The notes: a model not told the origin generated them from the sequence alone. DNA of 64,000 bases from Microvirga sp. (GCF_014699075.1 NZ_JACXAB010000003.1:1-64000); one strand, 5' to 3'; positions 35,456 through 43,793 are shown, counted from the first letter of the stretch. Made by a program: numbers and translations.

Positions 35456-35773
35456 ATGCTCCCCGGCTCCTTCTTGCCTCGTTGGATCAACGCAGCGGCT
35501 ATTTTGCTTTTTGTATCGGCGAGTGCCGATGCATGGGCGCAGAGCCGCCCGCTGACCCTGAGAATGTCCTGTGCTCAGGCGCAGGGCCTTGTCGCCTCGC
35601 AGAGAGCCATTGTTCTTAGCACAGGGCCTTTCACCTATGATCGCTATGTCGGGTCCTCTGGATCCTGCGCCATCGGCGAGACCCTGGATCCGGCATGGGT
35701 GCCCACGGCCGATTCAGCTCAATGTCCCATCGGGTATCGTTGTACCCCGCGTTCTTCACTCTCACGCAATTAG
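35456..35773 (+). CDS. secreted four-cysteine protein (copy 2 of 3)
   Basis: The 105-residue product has a signal peptide ending DAWAQ. The mature part repeats the family pattern: LTLRMSC, FTYDRYVG, PAWVPTAD and QCPIGYRC, with four cysteines in the same spacing as the copy at 4318-4617. It is closer to that copy than to the one at 40347. GGAG precedes the ATG. Its position directly after an RTX gene differs from the other copies, so the neighbourhood gives no common partner. Confidence 0.8.
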   Translation: MLPGSFLPRWINAAAILLFVSASADAWAQSRPLTLRMSCAQAQGLVASQRAIVLSTGPFTYDRYVGSSGSCAIGETLDPAWVPTADSAQCPIGYRCTPRSSLSRN

Positions 35774-35830
35774 CTATCTTCCGGGTCCTCAGGACACCCC
35801 TGTCTGCGGTACCCATACATCGCGTGAATC

Positions 35831-35998
35831 TTAGCGGCTGTGCCAGGCCCGAAGGGCCAGCAGCGGCGTCAGAATTGGCCAGCCGAACCCGGCGATCAGG
35901 ATGTGATCGAGGCCAATATCTTCCTCGTCATTGATCATGGTCGACACTGCGAGAAGCAGAATCACGCCGCACAGATAGATCATCAGAACTTCACGCAT
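35831..35998 (-). CDS. small two-helix membrane protein (55 aa)
   Basis: From ATG 35998 the product begins MREVLMIYLCGVILLLAVS, followed by an acidic loop NDEEDIGLD and a second helix ILIAGFGWPILTPLLAL. The upstream in-frame extension is unlike a membrane protein and was rejected. The binding site is weak. No family is recognised. Confidence 0.55.
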   Translation of the reverse strand: MREVLMIYLCGVILLLAVSTMINDEEDIGLDHILIAGFGWPILTPLLALRAWHSR

Positions 35999-36250
35999 CC
36001 CGCAGCCCCCAGCCACCTCGAAGCTGAGCTTTGACGTATGACCGAGTTCAAGCCAATGCGACCGGCAGTCGCCTGCCCTTGGGAGAAGCCCACACAAAGG
36101 TAGTCCGGAAGCCATAGGGCATCAGCCCCGGAGTAGACACAGAAATCTGGGTGGCATTGAAAAACTATTCTTTGTCAGAAACTTAGCCGCAACCCAACTG
36201 ACACTTGCCCGTTCTTCGGTCATGATGGACAAAGGCCAGGGAGGTCATCA

Positions 36251-36475
36251 ATGCCGAAACCGCACCACCCTTATGCCGCAGCAGGCAACACGGGCTGGAG
36301 CATCGGTTCCAATGGCCTGACGGCAACTGGGCAATCCGATCTGTTGAAGGATCTTGGGCATCACCTTCAGCACAGTTATCAGAGCATCCTGAAGGAGCCT
36401 GCTCCGGATCGTATCAGGCAGTTACTGGAGAGGCTTGAAAGAGCGCATTTGCGCGAAGGAAATGAAAACCACTGA
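36251..36475 (+). CDS. NepR-like anti-sigma factor homologue
   Basis: The 74-residue protein starts at ATG 36251 behind GGGAGG. Residues 33-64 (KDLGHHLQHSYQSILKEP, then APDRIRQLLERLER) match the NepR pattern of a first helix with I/L-G-x-x-L-x-x-x-Y followed by EP-x-PDR and a second helix LLxxL. NepR sequesters the general stress sigma factor EcfG until PhyR binds it. No phyR or ecfG gene is next to it, so it is likely an extra copy. The N-terminal 30 residues are divergent. Confidence 0.6.
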   Translation: MPKPHHPYAAAGNTGWSIGSNGLTATGQSDLLKDLGHHLQHSYQSILKEPAPDRIRQLLERLERAHLREGNENH

Positions 36476-36493
36476 GCCGCATCGGCTCAGTGG
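36467..36493 (+). terminator. terminator of the NepR-like gene
   Basis: A 13-base stem, AACCACTGAGCCG with CGGCTCAGTGGTT, contains the stop codon of the NepR-like gene. The tail CATATCTC is poor in T. Confidence 0.55.
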
Positions 36494-36520
36494 TTCATAT
36501 CTCTCAAAAGGTGCTTAGCC

Positions 36521-36895
36521 TCAGCGCCTGCGACGGTTTCGCGGTTGCGGATGACTCGACGAGGCCGCCTCCTTCGGAACGAGGCTGTAGATCAGAAACC
36601 CTGCCAGAATTCCGGCTCCGAGCAGAACGAAAGGATAGGACTTGGCAGTCTGGACGACCCCGGAGGCCGTCTGACGCACGGCGTAGAGCGGCATGGAAGC
36701 GTCGTGGATCAGGCGCTCGGCCCGTCTGACGTTCTCCTGTCGCGTGTGGATCTCCAGGTCATAGCCTTCATCATCATCGTGGCGATGAAGCTCGATACTG
36801 TTGCGAGCGAACCCGGCCGAGACAAGGCGCTGGACCGCTTGATTGGCCTCACTGCGGGACTGGAAAGATCCGGTGGCGATAGACGTGTTCGGCAT
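36521..36895 (-). CDS. hypothetical membrane-anchored protein
   Basis: The 124-residue protein begins with a flavin-reductase-unlike, alpha/beta fold of about 60 residues (SFQSRSEANQAVQRLVSAGF, then NSIELHRHDDDEG), which resembles the stress-type 'hypothetical 1' or SPOR-like small domains. One membrane helix follows (YPFVLLGAGILAGFLIYSLV) and then a basic tail NRRRR. It is probably an inner-membrane stress protein. A GGAAC element lies upstream near 36941-36945 but lacks a good EcfG -10. Confidence 0.6.
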   Translation of the reverse strand: MPNTSIATGSFQSRSEANQAVQRLVSAGFARNSIELHRHDDDEGYDLEIHTRQENVRRAERLIHDASMPLYAVRQTASGVVQTAKSYPFVLLGAGILAGFLIYSLVPKEAASSSHPQPRNRRRR

Positions 36896-36996
36896 TAGTC
36901 AATCCTTTTCGAACTGCTGACGCCAATTCCCGGCAAGCGCCTAGGTTCCACGCCGCCCTGCCACACCATGTGGAAAGGCTATCAAGCCGGCCGCCG

Positions 36997-37392
36997 TCAG
37001 TTTCTCCGATACGTTTGGGAAGCTCTCTCCGCTTCCATCAAAACCTCAAGCGCTCTCCAGGGCTTGGGCATGAACCGGACGTCGCGGGGAACATCACCGG
37101 TCTCATCGTCCAAAGGCCTGCCGGAGGTCAGCACCGTGCGGACCCAGGGCCATTTAAGCCGCACGGTTCGCACCAGATCCATTCCATCCATCAGGCAAGG
37201 GAGGCGAAGATCGGCAAAAAGGAAGGCCACTTCCTCGGAGTGGCGGGTCAAATAATCCAGCGCCTCCTCGGCGCTGGAGGTTTCGACGACCTTGAGATCC
37301 GTTTCCTCGAGAAGAGCTGCCGCCAAGCCCCTGACTTCGAAATCATCCTCGACGATCAAGGCCACGCGATGAGGCTCAATTCTCTGTCCCAT
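36997..37392 (-). CDS. single-domain response regulator
   Basis: The 131-residue protein consists of a receiver domain only. Acidic residues Glu15 and Asp16 (VEDD), phospho-acceptor Asp61 (FADLRLP), Thr89 or Ser90 (LTSGRP) and Lys110 (MPKPW) are all present. The ATG at 37392 has GAGGAG upstream. Such stand-alone receivers relay phosphate within stress or chemotaxis circuits. It sits 0.7 kb from the NepR-like gene, and HWE-type kinases commonly feed such receivers, but direct partnership is inferred. Confidence 0.85.
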   Translation of the reverse strand: MGQRIEPHRVALIVEDDFEVRGLAAALLEETDLKVVETSSAEEALDYLTRHSEEVAFLFADLRLPCLMDGMDLVRTVRLKWPWVRTVLTSGRPLDDETGDVPRDVRFMPKPWRALEVLMEAERASQTYRRN

Positions 37393-37736
37393 AAGTCGTC
37401 TCCTCTTCCAGTCTGAGTGTGCTGAAGCCCAGTGATGAGGGATCAACAACCCTCAGGCTTTCTGTTGGATGGGAAAAATCCGGCTCCGGAAACGCCATGC
37501 GGACAGCCGGTACGATACAGCCAGAACTCAGCATGCGGTCGGAAGCGGCAAGGCTTTCGAGCGCATCCTCTACAGGGCTGCGAATAATCAACGTGCCCGA
37601 GCGCAGGGCGCGATCAGGCGAATACCCTCATCACAGAACGGTGAACACAGGCGTCTGTTTCAGCTTGGCTTTAGAGAATTTTTCTCATATGGCTTTATTG
37701 CCCTAGAGGAACCGCCTTCCAGGCTGTAGCTTAAGC
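37393..37736. other. gap with an unresolved ORF
   Basis: A - strand ORF of 71 codons (37376-37591) overlaps the start of the response regulator by 17 bases, which could couple their translation. Its sequence (SLAASDRMLSSGCIVPAV) has no recognisable family, so I do not call it. Promoter elements for the coiled-coil gene on the + strand presumably lie near 37690-37735. Confidence 0.3.
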
Positions 37737-38009
37737 TTGAACCGACTGTTCTCACGTGAGATCCCCGCCGTGTTCAAGGAGACCCAGCTTCACCAGGAAT
37801 TTCTGGACTTGGAGCATCACATGCGGCTTCTCGACCGCAAGCTGGCTGATGCTCTGCACAGGATCCGGCATGGCTCCTCGCAGGAAGCGGTCGAGGAGGC
37901 CCGCCGGGACGAGAAGCTGCTCCTCTCCGAACTGGACCGCCTGATGACAAGGATGCGGGCGATCGAAGGGCAACTCCTCCAAATCCAGAAGAGTGCGACG
38001 CGCCACTGA
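37737..38009 (+). CDS. small coiled-coil protein
   Basis: The ORF gives 90 residues from TTG 37737. GTG 37770 is an alternative start. The product is almost wholly helical and charged: EFLDLEHHMRLLDRKLADAL, then DEKLLLSELDRLMTRMRAIE. This suggests a coiled-coil dimer. I do not recognise the family. It could be a cytoplasmic adaptor. Confidence 0.5.
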   Translation: MNRLFSREIPAVFKETQLHQEFLDLEHHMRLLDRKLADALHRIRHGSSQEAVEEARRDEKLLLSELDRLMTRMRAIEGQLLQIQKSATRH

Positions 38010-38110
38010 CTCTTCCGACGATGGCTTGTGTGAAACCGCACGTCGAAAGCGCCGAACTGGGCTCATTGTGCCTGACCTAACGCAAGGTAAGCCCAAGGAG
38101 CGAACGGGGG

Positions 38111-38263
38111 ATGACCTTCAGGAACTCTTATTCGGAGCCGGACGTCGAAGATGGGGGCAGCGCTGGAGTCTTGCGCAGGCGGTACATTCCGCTGTTCACG
38201 GTCTTGATCGGCCTCTTGGCCACCATGAATGTCGTGTCAGTCGTGTTCGTTCTTCTGGAGTGA
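38111..38263 (+). CDS. small single-pass membrane protein (50 aa)
   Basis: ATG 38111 is preceded by AGGAG with a ten-base spacer. The product has an acidic N-terminus (YSEPDVEDGGS), an arginine cluster LRRRYIP, and one membrane helix (LFTVLIGLLATMNVVSVVF) close to its end LLE. The topology is inside N-terminus, outside C-terminus. No family is known to me. Confidence 0.55.
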   Translation: MTFRNSYSEPDVEDGGSAGVLRRRYIPLFTVLIGLLATMNVVSVVFVLLE

Positions 38264-38376
38264 ACGGCTGACCTGCCGTTAGGTCAGTGACATCATTGCA
38301 CGTGACCTGACATGAGGAGAACTGCAGGACAGCGCATGGCATGCGAAACTCTGTCCTGCAGGTTCAAAATTCGACT

Positions 38377-38451
38377 TCAGCGCAGTCCGAGGAACGACAG
38401 AATCGCGAGGACCACAACGATTGCACCGATAAGCCAGATGATGTTGTTCAT
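38377..38451 (-). CDS. 24-residue membrane peptide
   Basis: The product begins MNNIIWLIGAIVVVLAILSF and ends in GLR, a pure single membrane helix. GGGAG precedes the ATG at a suitable distance. A perfect EcfG-type promoter (38488-38512) lies upstream on the same strand. Very short proteins of this pattern recur in Methylobacteriaceae genomes as I recall. It is probably a stress-induced membrane peptide. Confidence 0.7.
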   Translation of the reverse strand: MNNIIWLIGAIVVVLAILSFLGLR

Positions 38452-38487
38452 GAGGATTTTCTCCCGAAGTGGAATTGACCTCATGCC

Positions 38488-38512
38488 AACGGTCAAGGTG
38501 AAGGTTCGTTCC
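38488..38512 (-). promoter_or_regulatory. EcfG-type promoter with perfect consensus
   Basis: On the - strand GGAAC (38512-38508), a 16-base spacer and CGTT (38491-38488) match the EcfG consensus exactly. The predicted start is about 30 bases before the 24-residue membrane peptide. Confidence 0.7.
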
Positions 38513-38530
38513 TTCGGTCCGCGCACTCGG

Positions 38531-38788
38531 CTAGTTGGACCGGCAGGCTCTCAGATCGGCTTCCGTGACTTCCCCCGATGCAGCAATCTGCCGTCTGCGC
38601 ACGCTCGTACAGGCCTCATGCGTGAGGCCCTGGGATGCATCGACCTGAATCCGGTTTCCCTGCGCGCGTGAGGTCTCATAGCCAGGGCCTGATTGGTACT
38701 CCCAGGTGGAGATCCCGGCCGCACCAACGCATCCGCAAAGCCCAACCACAAGCGATGCGGCAATGAAGGTTCTGAGCATTGTCGGCAT
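38531..38788 (-). CDS. small secreted lipoprotein, paralogue of the one at 2692-3060
   Basis: The 85-residue product from ATG 38788 (binding site GGAAGAG) has a lipoprotein signal peptide with lipobox LCGC, the acylated Cys being residue 20. The mature part (STWEYQSGPGYETSR, then VDASQGLTHEAC, VRRRQIAASGEV and a final Cys) parallels the left-end lipoprotein. Both keep an EYQ, a D-x-S-x-G core and two later cysteines. Starts further upstream were rejected because they run through unrelated sequence. The function is unknown. Confidence 0.75.
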   Translation of the reverse strand: MPTMLRTFIAASLVVGLCGCVGAAGISTWEYQSGPGYETSRAQGNRIQVDASQGLTHEACTSVRRRQIAASGEVTEADLRACRSN

Positions 38789-38862
38789 TGTCTCTTCCAT
38801 TGGCTGCGGAGCCCGTTTTGAACGGCGGAAGGAGCCTTCACAAGGAAGATGACCAGAATGAG

Positions 38863-38890
38863 AAAACCCCGGTGTCGCCACCGGGGTTTT
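38863..38890 (-). terminator. terminator of the porin gene
   Basis: AAAACCCCGGTG and CACCGGGGTTTT form a 12-base stem with a TCGC loop. On the - strand TTTTCTC follows. It ends the porin transcript. Confidence 0.85.
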
Positions 38891-38912
38891 CCACAAAACC
38901 GGAGTAAACCGA

Positions 38913-40142
38913 TCAGAAGTCGCGCTGAATGCGCAGACGGCCTTCCCAAGCATCATCGTCATCTTCGCCGAGAATGCCGCGCGGGTTGAGGTTCGAGTAG
39001 AGAGCCTCCACACCGATATCGAGGCCGGAAACCGGCGACCAGATCAGGTTCGAACCGACGCGCCACTCGGTAAAGTCGGCCGACGGAGCAGTTGTGCCGT
39101 ACTCGACCCGAGCGTAGGAGCCGAACAGGCTCTGACGGATGGTCGGCGTCCAGTAGTGGTTCAGGCCAGCGGCGAGCGACCAGCCGCGACCGGTCTCGAT
39201 CTCACCATCGGGGCCGATATATGCGTCGAAGACGGTTCCCGAAGCACTGCCGACCGCGACATCCGGATCGAAGCCGAGATAGCCGAGGGCACCGTCGGCA
39301 TAGGTCGCGGCAAGCCACAGGGCATCGCCCTCAGCCAGCATCGGCAGGTTCACGTTGACCATGCCCGACACGGCCCAGCCGAGTTCGCTGTCAACGTATT
39401 CGCCGCCGACGATTGCGTTGCTGCGGGACTGGTGCAGAGCGCCGGAGAGCTGAGCCGAACCCCAGGTGCCGGAATACTTCACGTTGCCGACAAGATCGGG
39501 CAGCCTCTGGCCGCCAGCAAGCGTAACGGGGAGGCCTGTGACCGGATTGATGACCTCTCGGGTGAGTTCGTTGGTGGCAAACGAGCCCTCTTCCAGCGAC
39601 AGGGTGGCCGAGAAGCCGTTGCCGAAGGAGAAGGTGTAGGCCAGCAGGTTCACATCCGGATAGTCGTAGAAGCGGAGCGTACCCCAGTTCTCGTTCGCAA
39701 TGTCCCCGTTGGTGAAGAACGAGGTCGTGCGACCGGCTGTCAGGCCGCCGAACTGGATGTAGGCTTGAGCGATGTTCGTCGAGGTGCCGGTGCCGTACAC
39801 GCCGGACCGACGGTCCATCTCCATACGCACGAAGGCGCGGAGCAGGCCATAAGCGGTGGCGGTGCGGGCGTCGAGCTGAACGCGGCCACGAGCGAGGAAG
39901 CCTATCGAGGCATCCTCTCGGGCCTGCGGCTCGAGGTATTGGTACTCGGCGCGGACGCGGCCACCAACCCGGAGGCAGGTTTCCGTGCCCGGGATGTAGA
40001 AGAAGCCTGAGCCGTAGGTGGAGCAGACGCGAACATATTCGACAGCAGCAGACTTGGCAACCGGCAGGTCGGCGGCTTGTGCCCCCGCGACAGCCGCAAG
40101 CCCTGCGACCGTTCCAAGAAAGAGGCTCTTAGCGAGCTTCAT
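38913..40142 (-). CDS. omp2-type outer membrane porin
   Basis: The 409-residue product from ATG 40142 (GGAG upstream) has a signal peptide ending AGAQA. The mature start ADLPVAKSAAVEYVRVCSTYG with GTETCLRVGGRVRAEY is the hallmark of rhizobial omp2 porins, including the cysteine pair. The rest is alternating beta-strand sequence and ends in Phe (RIQRDF), the signature of beta-barrel assembly. It forms trimeric channels in the outer membrane. It is followed by a strong terminator. Confidence 0.92.
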   Translation of the reverse strand: MKLAKSLFLGTVAGLAAVAGAQAADLPVAKSAAVEYVRVCSTYGSGFFYIPGTETCLRVGGRVRAEYQYLEPQAREDASIGFLARGRVQLDARTATAYGLLRAFVRMEMDRRSGVYGTGTSTNIAQAYIQFGGLTAGRTTSFFTNGDIANENWGTLRFYDYPDVNLLAYTFSFGNGFSATLSLEEGSFATNELTREVINPVTGLPVTLAGGQRLPDLVGNVKYSGTWGSAQLSGALHQSRSNAIVGGEYVDSELGWAVSGMVNVNLPMLAEGDALWLAATYADGALGYLGFDPDVAVGSASGTVFDAYIGPDGEIETGRGWSLAAGLNHYWTPTIRQSLFGSYARVEYGTTAPSADFTEWRVGSNLIWSPVSGLDIGVEALYSNLNPRGILGEDDDDAWEGRLRIQRDF

Positions 40143-40346
40143 GGGTTTCTCCAAAGAAGTCTGGGTCCGAGACCCATTTACAAACGTGACCATACTCACG
40201 CTCACGTCCTGCGCAATACGGACTCGCTTCAGATCCGCTCACGCGACGGGCAATCTGCTGAAAAGATAAGCATTCCAGGCAGGCCGGCACGCATATTTTC
40301 AGGGGTGTGGCCCAAACTCAACATATGGACACACTCATCCACCGCG

Positions 40347-40640
40347 TCAGTCTCCGAAGAAATCCAGTTCGAACTCACGGCACGTATACCCGACCGGGCA
40401 TTGGAGCGTGTCCCGGGTCGGCACGAAAGCCGGTTCGATCATCTCGTTGCGCAGGCAGAACCGCCTGTCGGCGACGTAGCGATCGTAGGTATGGGTGCCG
40501 GTCCCGAGAACGACCTGACCCCGCGAGAGGACGAGACCGCGGGCCTGGCTGCAGGTCAGGCTGGGAGTCAGCGGCCGGGGCTGGGCCTGGACACTCGATG
40601 CCATGACCAGGAGGGCCAGAACACAAGCAATCTTCTGCAT
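40347..40640 (-). CDS. secreted four-cysteine protein (copy 3 of 3)
   Basis: The 97-residue product from ATG 40640 (AAGG upstream) has a signal peptide ending SSVQAQ. The mature part has the family pattern PLTPSLTC, HTYDRYVA, PAFVPTRD and QCPVGYTC with four cysteines. It is the most divergent of the three copies, ending in an acidic tail EFELDFFGD. It lies between the porin and the acyl-CoA synthetase operon. ATGs at 40646 and 40655 are alternative starts. Confidence 0.8.
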   Translation of the reverse strand: MQKIACVLALLVMASSVQAQPRPLTPSLTCSQARGLVLSRGQVVLGTGTHTYDRYVADRRFCLRNEMIEPAFVPTRDTLQCPVGYTCREFELDFFGD

Positions 40641-40750
40641 CGTCATAACCTTCATAAGGGGCGTTCCAGGGGAACACATCCCGAGAATGACAACGCCTCA
40701 AGCGGAGCTTTGTTACCGTGAGCCCCCGGCCCAAAGGAGGCCTGAAGCCG

Positions 40751-42307
40751 CTAAAGCATGGGCTGCAGGCGCTTCGCCAGGTCGACCGCGGCACTGTAAT
40801 CGGTTTTCCCCGAGCCCAGCACGGGAATGCTCGACACGAGGATCGAGCGGGGCACCCAAAGCTCGGGAAAACCATGGTCCTTGGCATGGGCCAGGAGCAC
40901 GTCGCGATCAGCGTCCGGCCTGTCGGTGATGAGGACGATCTGCTCGCCCTTGCGCGGGTCCGGGATCGCCACCACCACATGATTGCTGTCGGGCCAGAGA
41001 GACTGGACGGTTGCCTCGATGGCCGCGAGCGACACCATCTCGCCGGCGATTTTGGCAAAGCGCTTCGCCCGCCCCCGGATCGTCACGATCCCGTCATCGA
41101 CGGTGACGATATCGCCGGTGTCGTGCCAGCCCTCGACCGGCGTCAGGATGCCGCCCGGCGCGGCCGGGTCGAGATAGCCCCTCATCACGTTCGGACCGCG
41201 CACATGCAGGCGTCCGCCCTCGTGAATTCCTTCGACAGGCTCAAGCCGCCATTCGATGCCCGGCAGCACGTGCCCCACCGTGCCCGGATGATTGCTATCG
41301 GGAAGGTTGCAGGCGATCACCGGCGAGCATTCGGTGGCGCCGTATCCTTCCACGATGACGGTGCCGTGCCGGTCCCAGAGCCGGCGCGTCTCGTCCTTCA
41401 CCCGCTCGGCGCCTGCAATCACGAAGCGCACACTCGCCAGATCGTTCTCGCCGGCCGCGCGGGCATAGCCCTGAAGGAAAGTATCGGTGGCGAGCATCAC
41501 CGTGGCGCGCGTTCCCGCCACGAGCTTCGGGATCTGCCGGTAGTGCAGCGGGCTCGGATAGAGCACCGACTTCATGCCGTTGAGCACGGCCGTCAGCAGA
41601 CCGGCCGAAAGGCCGAAGGAATGGAAGATCGGCAGCGGATCGAAGAAGACGTCGTCGTCCCTCAGCACGTCGCCCGCCAGGGCCTTGACCTGGTAGGCAT
41701 TCGCCACGAGGTTCGCGTTCGAGAGAACCACTCCCTTCGGCACGCCTTCCGACCCGGAGGTGAAGAGCAGCACGGCCGGATCGTCGGGCTGGATGTTCGC
41801 ACCGGCATGGACCCGCCGCGCCATCCATGAATCCACGAGCCCGCGCATCTTGTCGAAGCTGGTGAGCTCGGCGCGGACGTCCTCGAGCCAGAGGATCCTG
41901 CGCCCTTCTCCCAGAGCCTCGATGATGTCGTCGAGCTTGCCCTGCTCGATGAAGCGGCGGGAGGTGACGATGGTCCCGATGCCGGCCAATTCACAGGCGG
42001 CTTTCAGGTTCTTGAGGCCGGCCGTGAAGTTCAGGAAGGCCGGGACACGCCCGACAGCATTGAGCCCGAACAGGGTGACGGCGATGGCCTGCACGTTCGG
42101 CAGCAGCACGCCGACGTTCTCGCGCTCTTTCGTCAGGCTCGCGAGCTTGCGCCCGAGCACCAGCGAGCCCAGAACGAGGCGGCCGAAGGTGATCGGCTGG
42201 CGCTCCAGATCCTCGAGGGCGACCTTGTTGCGGCCAAAGCGATCCCTCGCGTCGAGGAGCGCTCCGAACAGGGTCTTGCGCGTCCGCGCGATGTCGAACT
42301 CAGCCAC
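40751..42307 (-). CDS. AMP-forming acyl-CoA/acyl-ACP synthetase
   Basis: The 518-residue enzyme has the AMP-binding loop LLFTSGSEGVPKGVVLS at about 181-197, VEGYGATECSP, the GWHDTGDIV motif and the late GSGKTDYSAAVDLAKR lysine. These place it in the ANL superfamily. The closest pattern is the ligase half of Aas-type acyl-ACP synthetases, but the acyltransferase half is absent. It activates fatty acids, possibly for membrane lipid recycling. It is the last gene of an operon with gpt (18-base gap) and the cinA-like gene. Confidence 0.85.
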   Translation of the reverse strand: MAEFDIARTRKTLFGALLDARDRFGRNKVALEDLERQPITFGRLVLGSLVLGRKLASLTKERENVGVLLPNVQAIAVTLFGLNAVGRVPAFLNFTAGLKNLKAACELAGIGTIVTSRRFIEQGKLDDIIEALGEGRRILWLEDVRAELTSFDKMRGLVDSWMARRVHAGANIQPDDPAVLLFTSGSEGVPKGVVLSNANLVANAYQVKALAGDVLRDDDVFFDPLPIFHSFGLSAGLLTAVLNGMKSVLYPSPLHYRQIPKLVAGTRATVMLATDTFLQGYARAAGENDLASVRFVIAGAERVKDETRRLWDRHGTVIVEGYGATECSPVIACNLPDSNHPGTVGHVLPGIEWRLEPVEGIHEGGRLHVRGPNVMRGYLDPAAPGGILTPVEGWHDTGDIVTVDDGIVTIRGRAKRFAKIAGEMVSLAAIEATVQSLWPDSNHVVVAIPDPRKGEQIVLITDRPDADRDVLLAHAKDHGFPELWVPRSILVSSIPVLGSGKTDYSAAVDLAKRLQPML

Positions 42308-42325
42308 GGGCGCGCTCCTGACAGG

Positions 42326-42832
42326 TTAACCGGCCGAGCCTTCGCGGATCGGCGCCTGGTAGGCCAGGCCCATATCCCAGGGGAAGTAGATCCAGGTGTC
42401 CTGGCTGACTTCCGTCACGAAGGTGTCGATGAGCGGGCGTCCGGCGGGCTTGGCATAGACGGCGGCGAAATGCGCGTTGGGGAGCATGTCGCGCACGATC
42501 TTCGCCGTCTTGCCGGTATCGGTCAGGTCGTCGATCACGAGCACGCCCTTGCCCGTCCCATCGCCCAGCGCCTTGATGGCAGGCGCGATGTCCTTGAGCA
42601 CCTGAAGCTCGCCCTGGTTCTTGTAGTCGTGATAGCTCGCGATGCAGACGCTCTCGATGAGGCGGACATCGAGTTCGCGCGCCACGATGGCGGCCGGCAC
42701 CAAGCCGCCGCGGGTGATGCAGACGATCGCCTCGAACGGGCCAGCCGCGGCCAGGCGCCAGGCAAGGGCGCGGCAATCGCGGTGGAACTGGTCCCAGGAG
42801 ACAGGGAAGGCTTTGGGAGAGGTCGGGGACAT
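42326..42832 (-). CDS. gpt: xanthine (guanine) phosphoribosyltransferase
   Basis: The 168-residue protein has the PRPP-binding motif [17 protein letters not shown], the early [19 protein letters not shown] and the C-terminal YFPWDMG. These match xanthine-guanine phosphoribosyltransferases of the salvage pathway. It sits between the cinA-like gene (37-base gap) and the acyl-CoA synthetase on one strand. Confidence 0.9.
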   Translation of the reverse strand: MSPTSPKAFPVSWDQFHRDCRALAWRLAAAGPFEAIVCITRGGLVPAAIVARELDVRLIESVCIASYHDYKNQGELQVLKDIAPAIKALGDGTGKGVLVIDDLTDTGKTAKIVRDMLPNAHFAAVYAKPAGRPLIDTFVTEVSQDTWIYFPWDMGLAYQAPIREGSAG

Positions 42833-42869
42833 CGGTTGGCTCTTTGTGACGGTGGTGGCGAGGTAACTC

Positions 42870-43616
42870 TTAAAGGGGGGCTTGGTCGCCCTTCAGGCGT
42901 CCGAGATGATCGCGCACGGCAGCGGCCGCCTGAGCGACTGTCTCAGGCTCCTTGCCCCGCACGACGATCTGGTTGCGGAAGCCGCTGTTGGAAAACGACG
43001 GATACGACCCGATCGAGACGCTCGGGAACGACGAGGCGATCTGGCTCAAGCCATCGGCATAGATGCCCTCGGCCAGCCCTTCCGCCTCGATGGTCTCGAT
43101 GATCATGCGCGCGCCTGTCTCCAGGGCCGGGGCGATGTTGTCGAGCATCGCCTGCATGATCGACGGCACGCCCGCCATGACGAAGACATTGCCGATGCGG
43201 AAGCCCGGCGCCTTGGAAATCGGGTTCTCGATCAGGCTGGCCCCATCGGGGATCCGGGCCATGCGCATCCGGGCTTCATTGAGCTCTTCGGGGGTGTAGC
43301 GCTCCCGCAGCATCGCGACGGCTCTGGGATCATGGTCGATCCCGACGCCGAAGGCCTTGGCGATGCAGTCGGCCGTGATGTCGTCGTGGGTGGGGCCGAT
43401 GCCGCCGGTGGTGAAGAGGTAGGTGTAGCGGCTGCGGAGCGCATTGACCGCCGCCACGATCTCCTCCTCCACGTCCGGCACGACGCGAACCTCGCGCAGG
43501 TCCACGCCGATCCCGGTCAGGTACTCGGCGATATAGCCGATGTTCTTGTCCTTGGTACGGCCCGTGAGGATCTCATCGCCGATGATGAGAAGGGCGGCTG
43601 TAACGGAGACGGCCAT
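42870..43616 (-). CDS. CinA N-terminal-like molybdopterin-binding domain protein
   Basis: The 248-residue protein has the MoaB/MogA-like fold of the CinA family with [18 protein letters not shown] and the motif [16 protein letters not shown]. The C-terminal deamidase domain of full CinA is absent, giving the stand-alone form common in alphaproteobacteria. Related proteins hydrolyse ADP-ribose or similar nucleotides. It is the first gene of the cinA-gpt-acyl-CoA synthetase operon. A long gap upstream contains repeats and a 6S RNA candidate. Confidence 0.85.
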   Translation of the reverse strand: MAVSVTAALLIIGDEILTGRTKDKNIGYIAEYLTGIGVDLREVRVVPDVEEEIVAAVNALRSRYTYLFTTGGIGPTHDDITADCIAKAFGVGIDHDPRAVAMLRERYTPEELNEARMRMARIPDGASLIENPISKAPGFRIGNVFVMAGVPSIMQAMLDNIAPALETGARMIIETIEAEGLAEGIYADGLSQIASSFPSVSIGSYPSFSNSGFRNQIVVRGKEPETVAQAAAAVRDHLGRLKGDQAPL

Positions 43617-43755
43617 GCGCAGCGATCCTTTTGTGGGCGTTTAGCCTTACAAGCGGCAATTCTCAAGCGCAGGCAAGAGTTCACCCCCAGGGTCTTTCCT
43701 GGGCGCCCCGTGACGGCATGCTGACGGGCGGTTCTTCGGCTGTCAAAGAGCCAGC

Positions 43756-43793
43756 ACCTTCAGGCTCGCAGCGTGAGCTGCGAGCCTGAAGGT
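43756..43793. repeat. perfect 17-bp hairpin with GTGA loop
   Basis: A 17-base arm (43756-43772, ACCTTCAGGCTCGCAGC) and its exact reverse complement (43777-43793) enclose GTGA. It lies 140 bases upstream of the cinA-like gene with no T-run on either strand. It could be a palindromic repeat or an RNA hairpin. Confidence 0.75.

Noticed and set aside
36896-36950. EcfG-like promoter before the membrane-anchored gene at 36521-36895
   Set aside because: GGAAC is present but the -10 region reads AATT in place of CGTT, with two mismatches, so it is not listed as a feature.
40683-40712. EcfG-like GGAAC upstream of the acyl-CoA synthetase region and the third four-cysteine gene
   Set aside because: GGAAC or its complement occurs near 40640-40680 but no CGTT lies at 16 or 17 bases, in either orientation.
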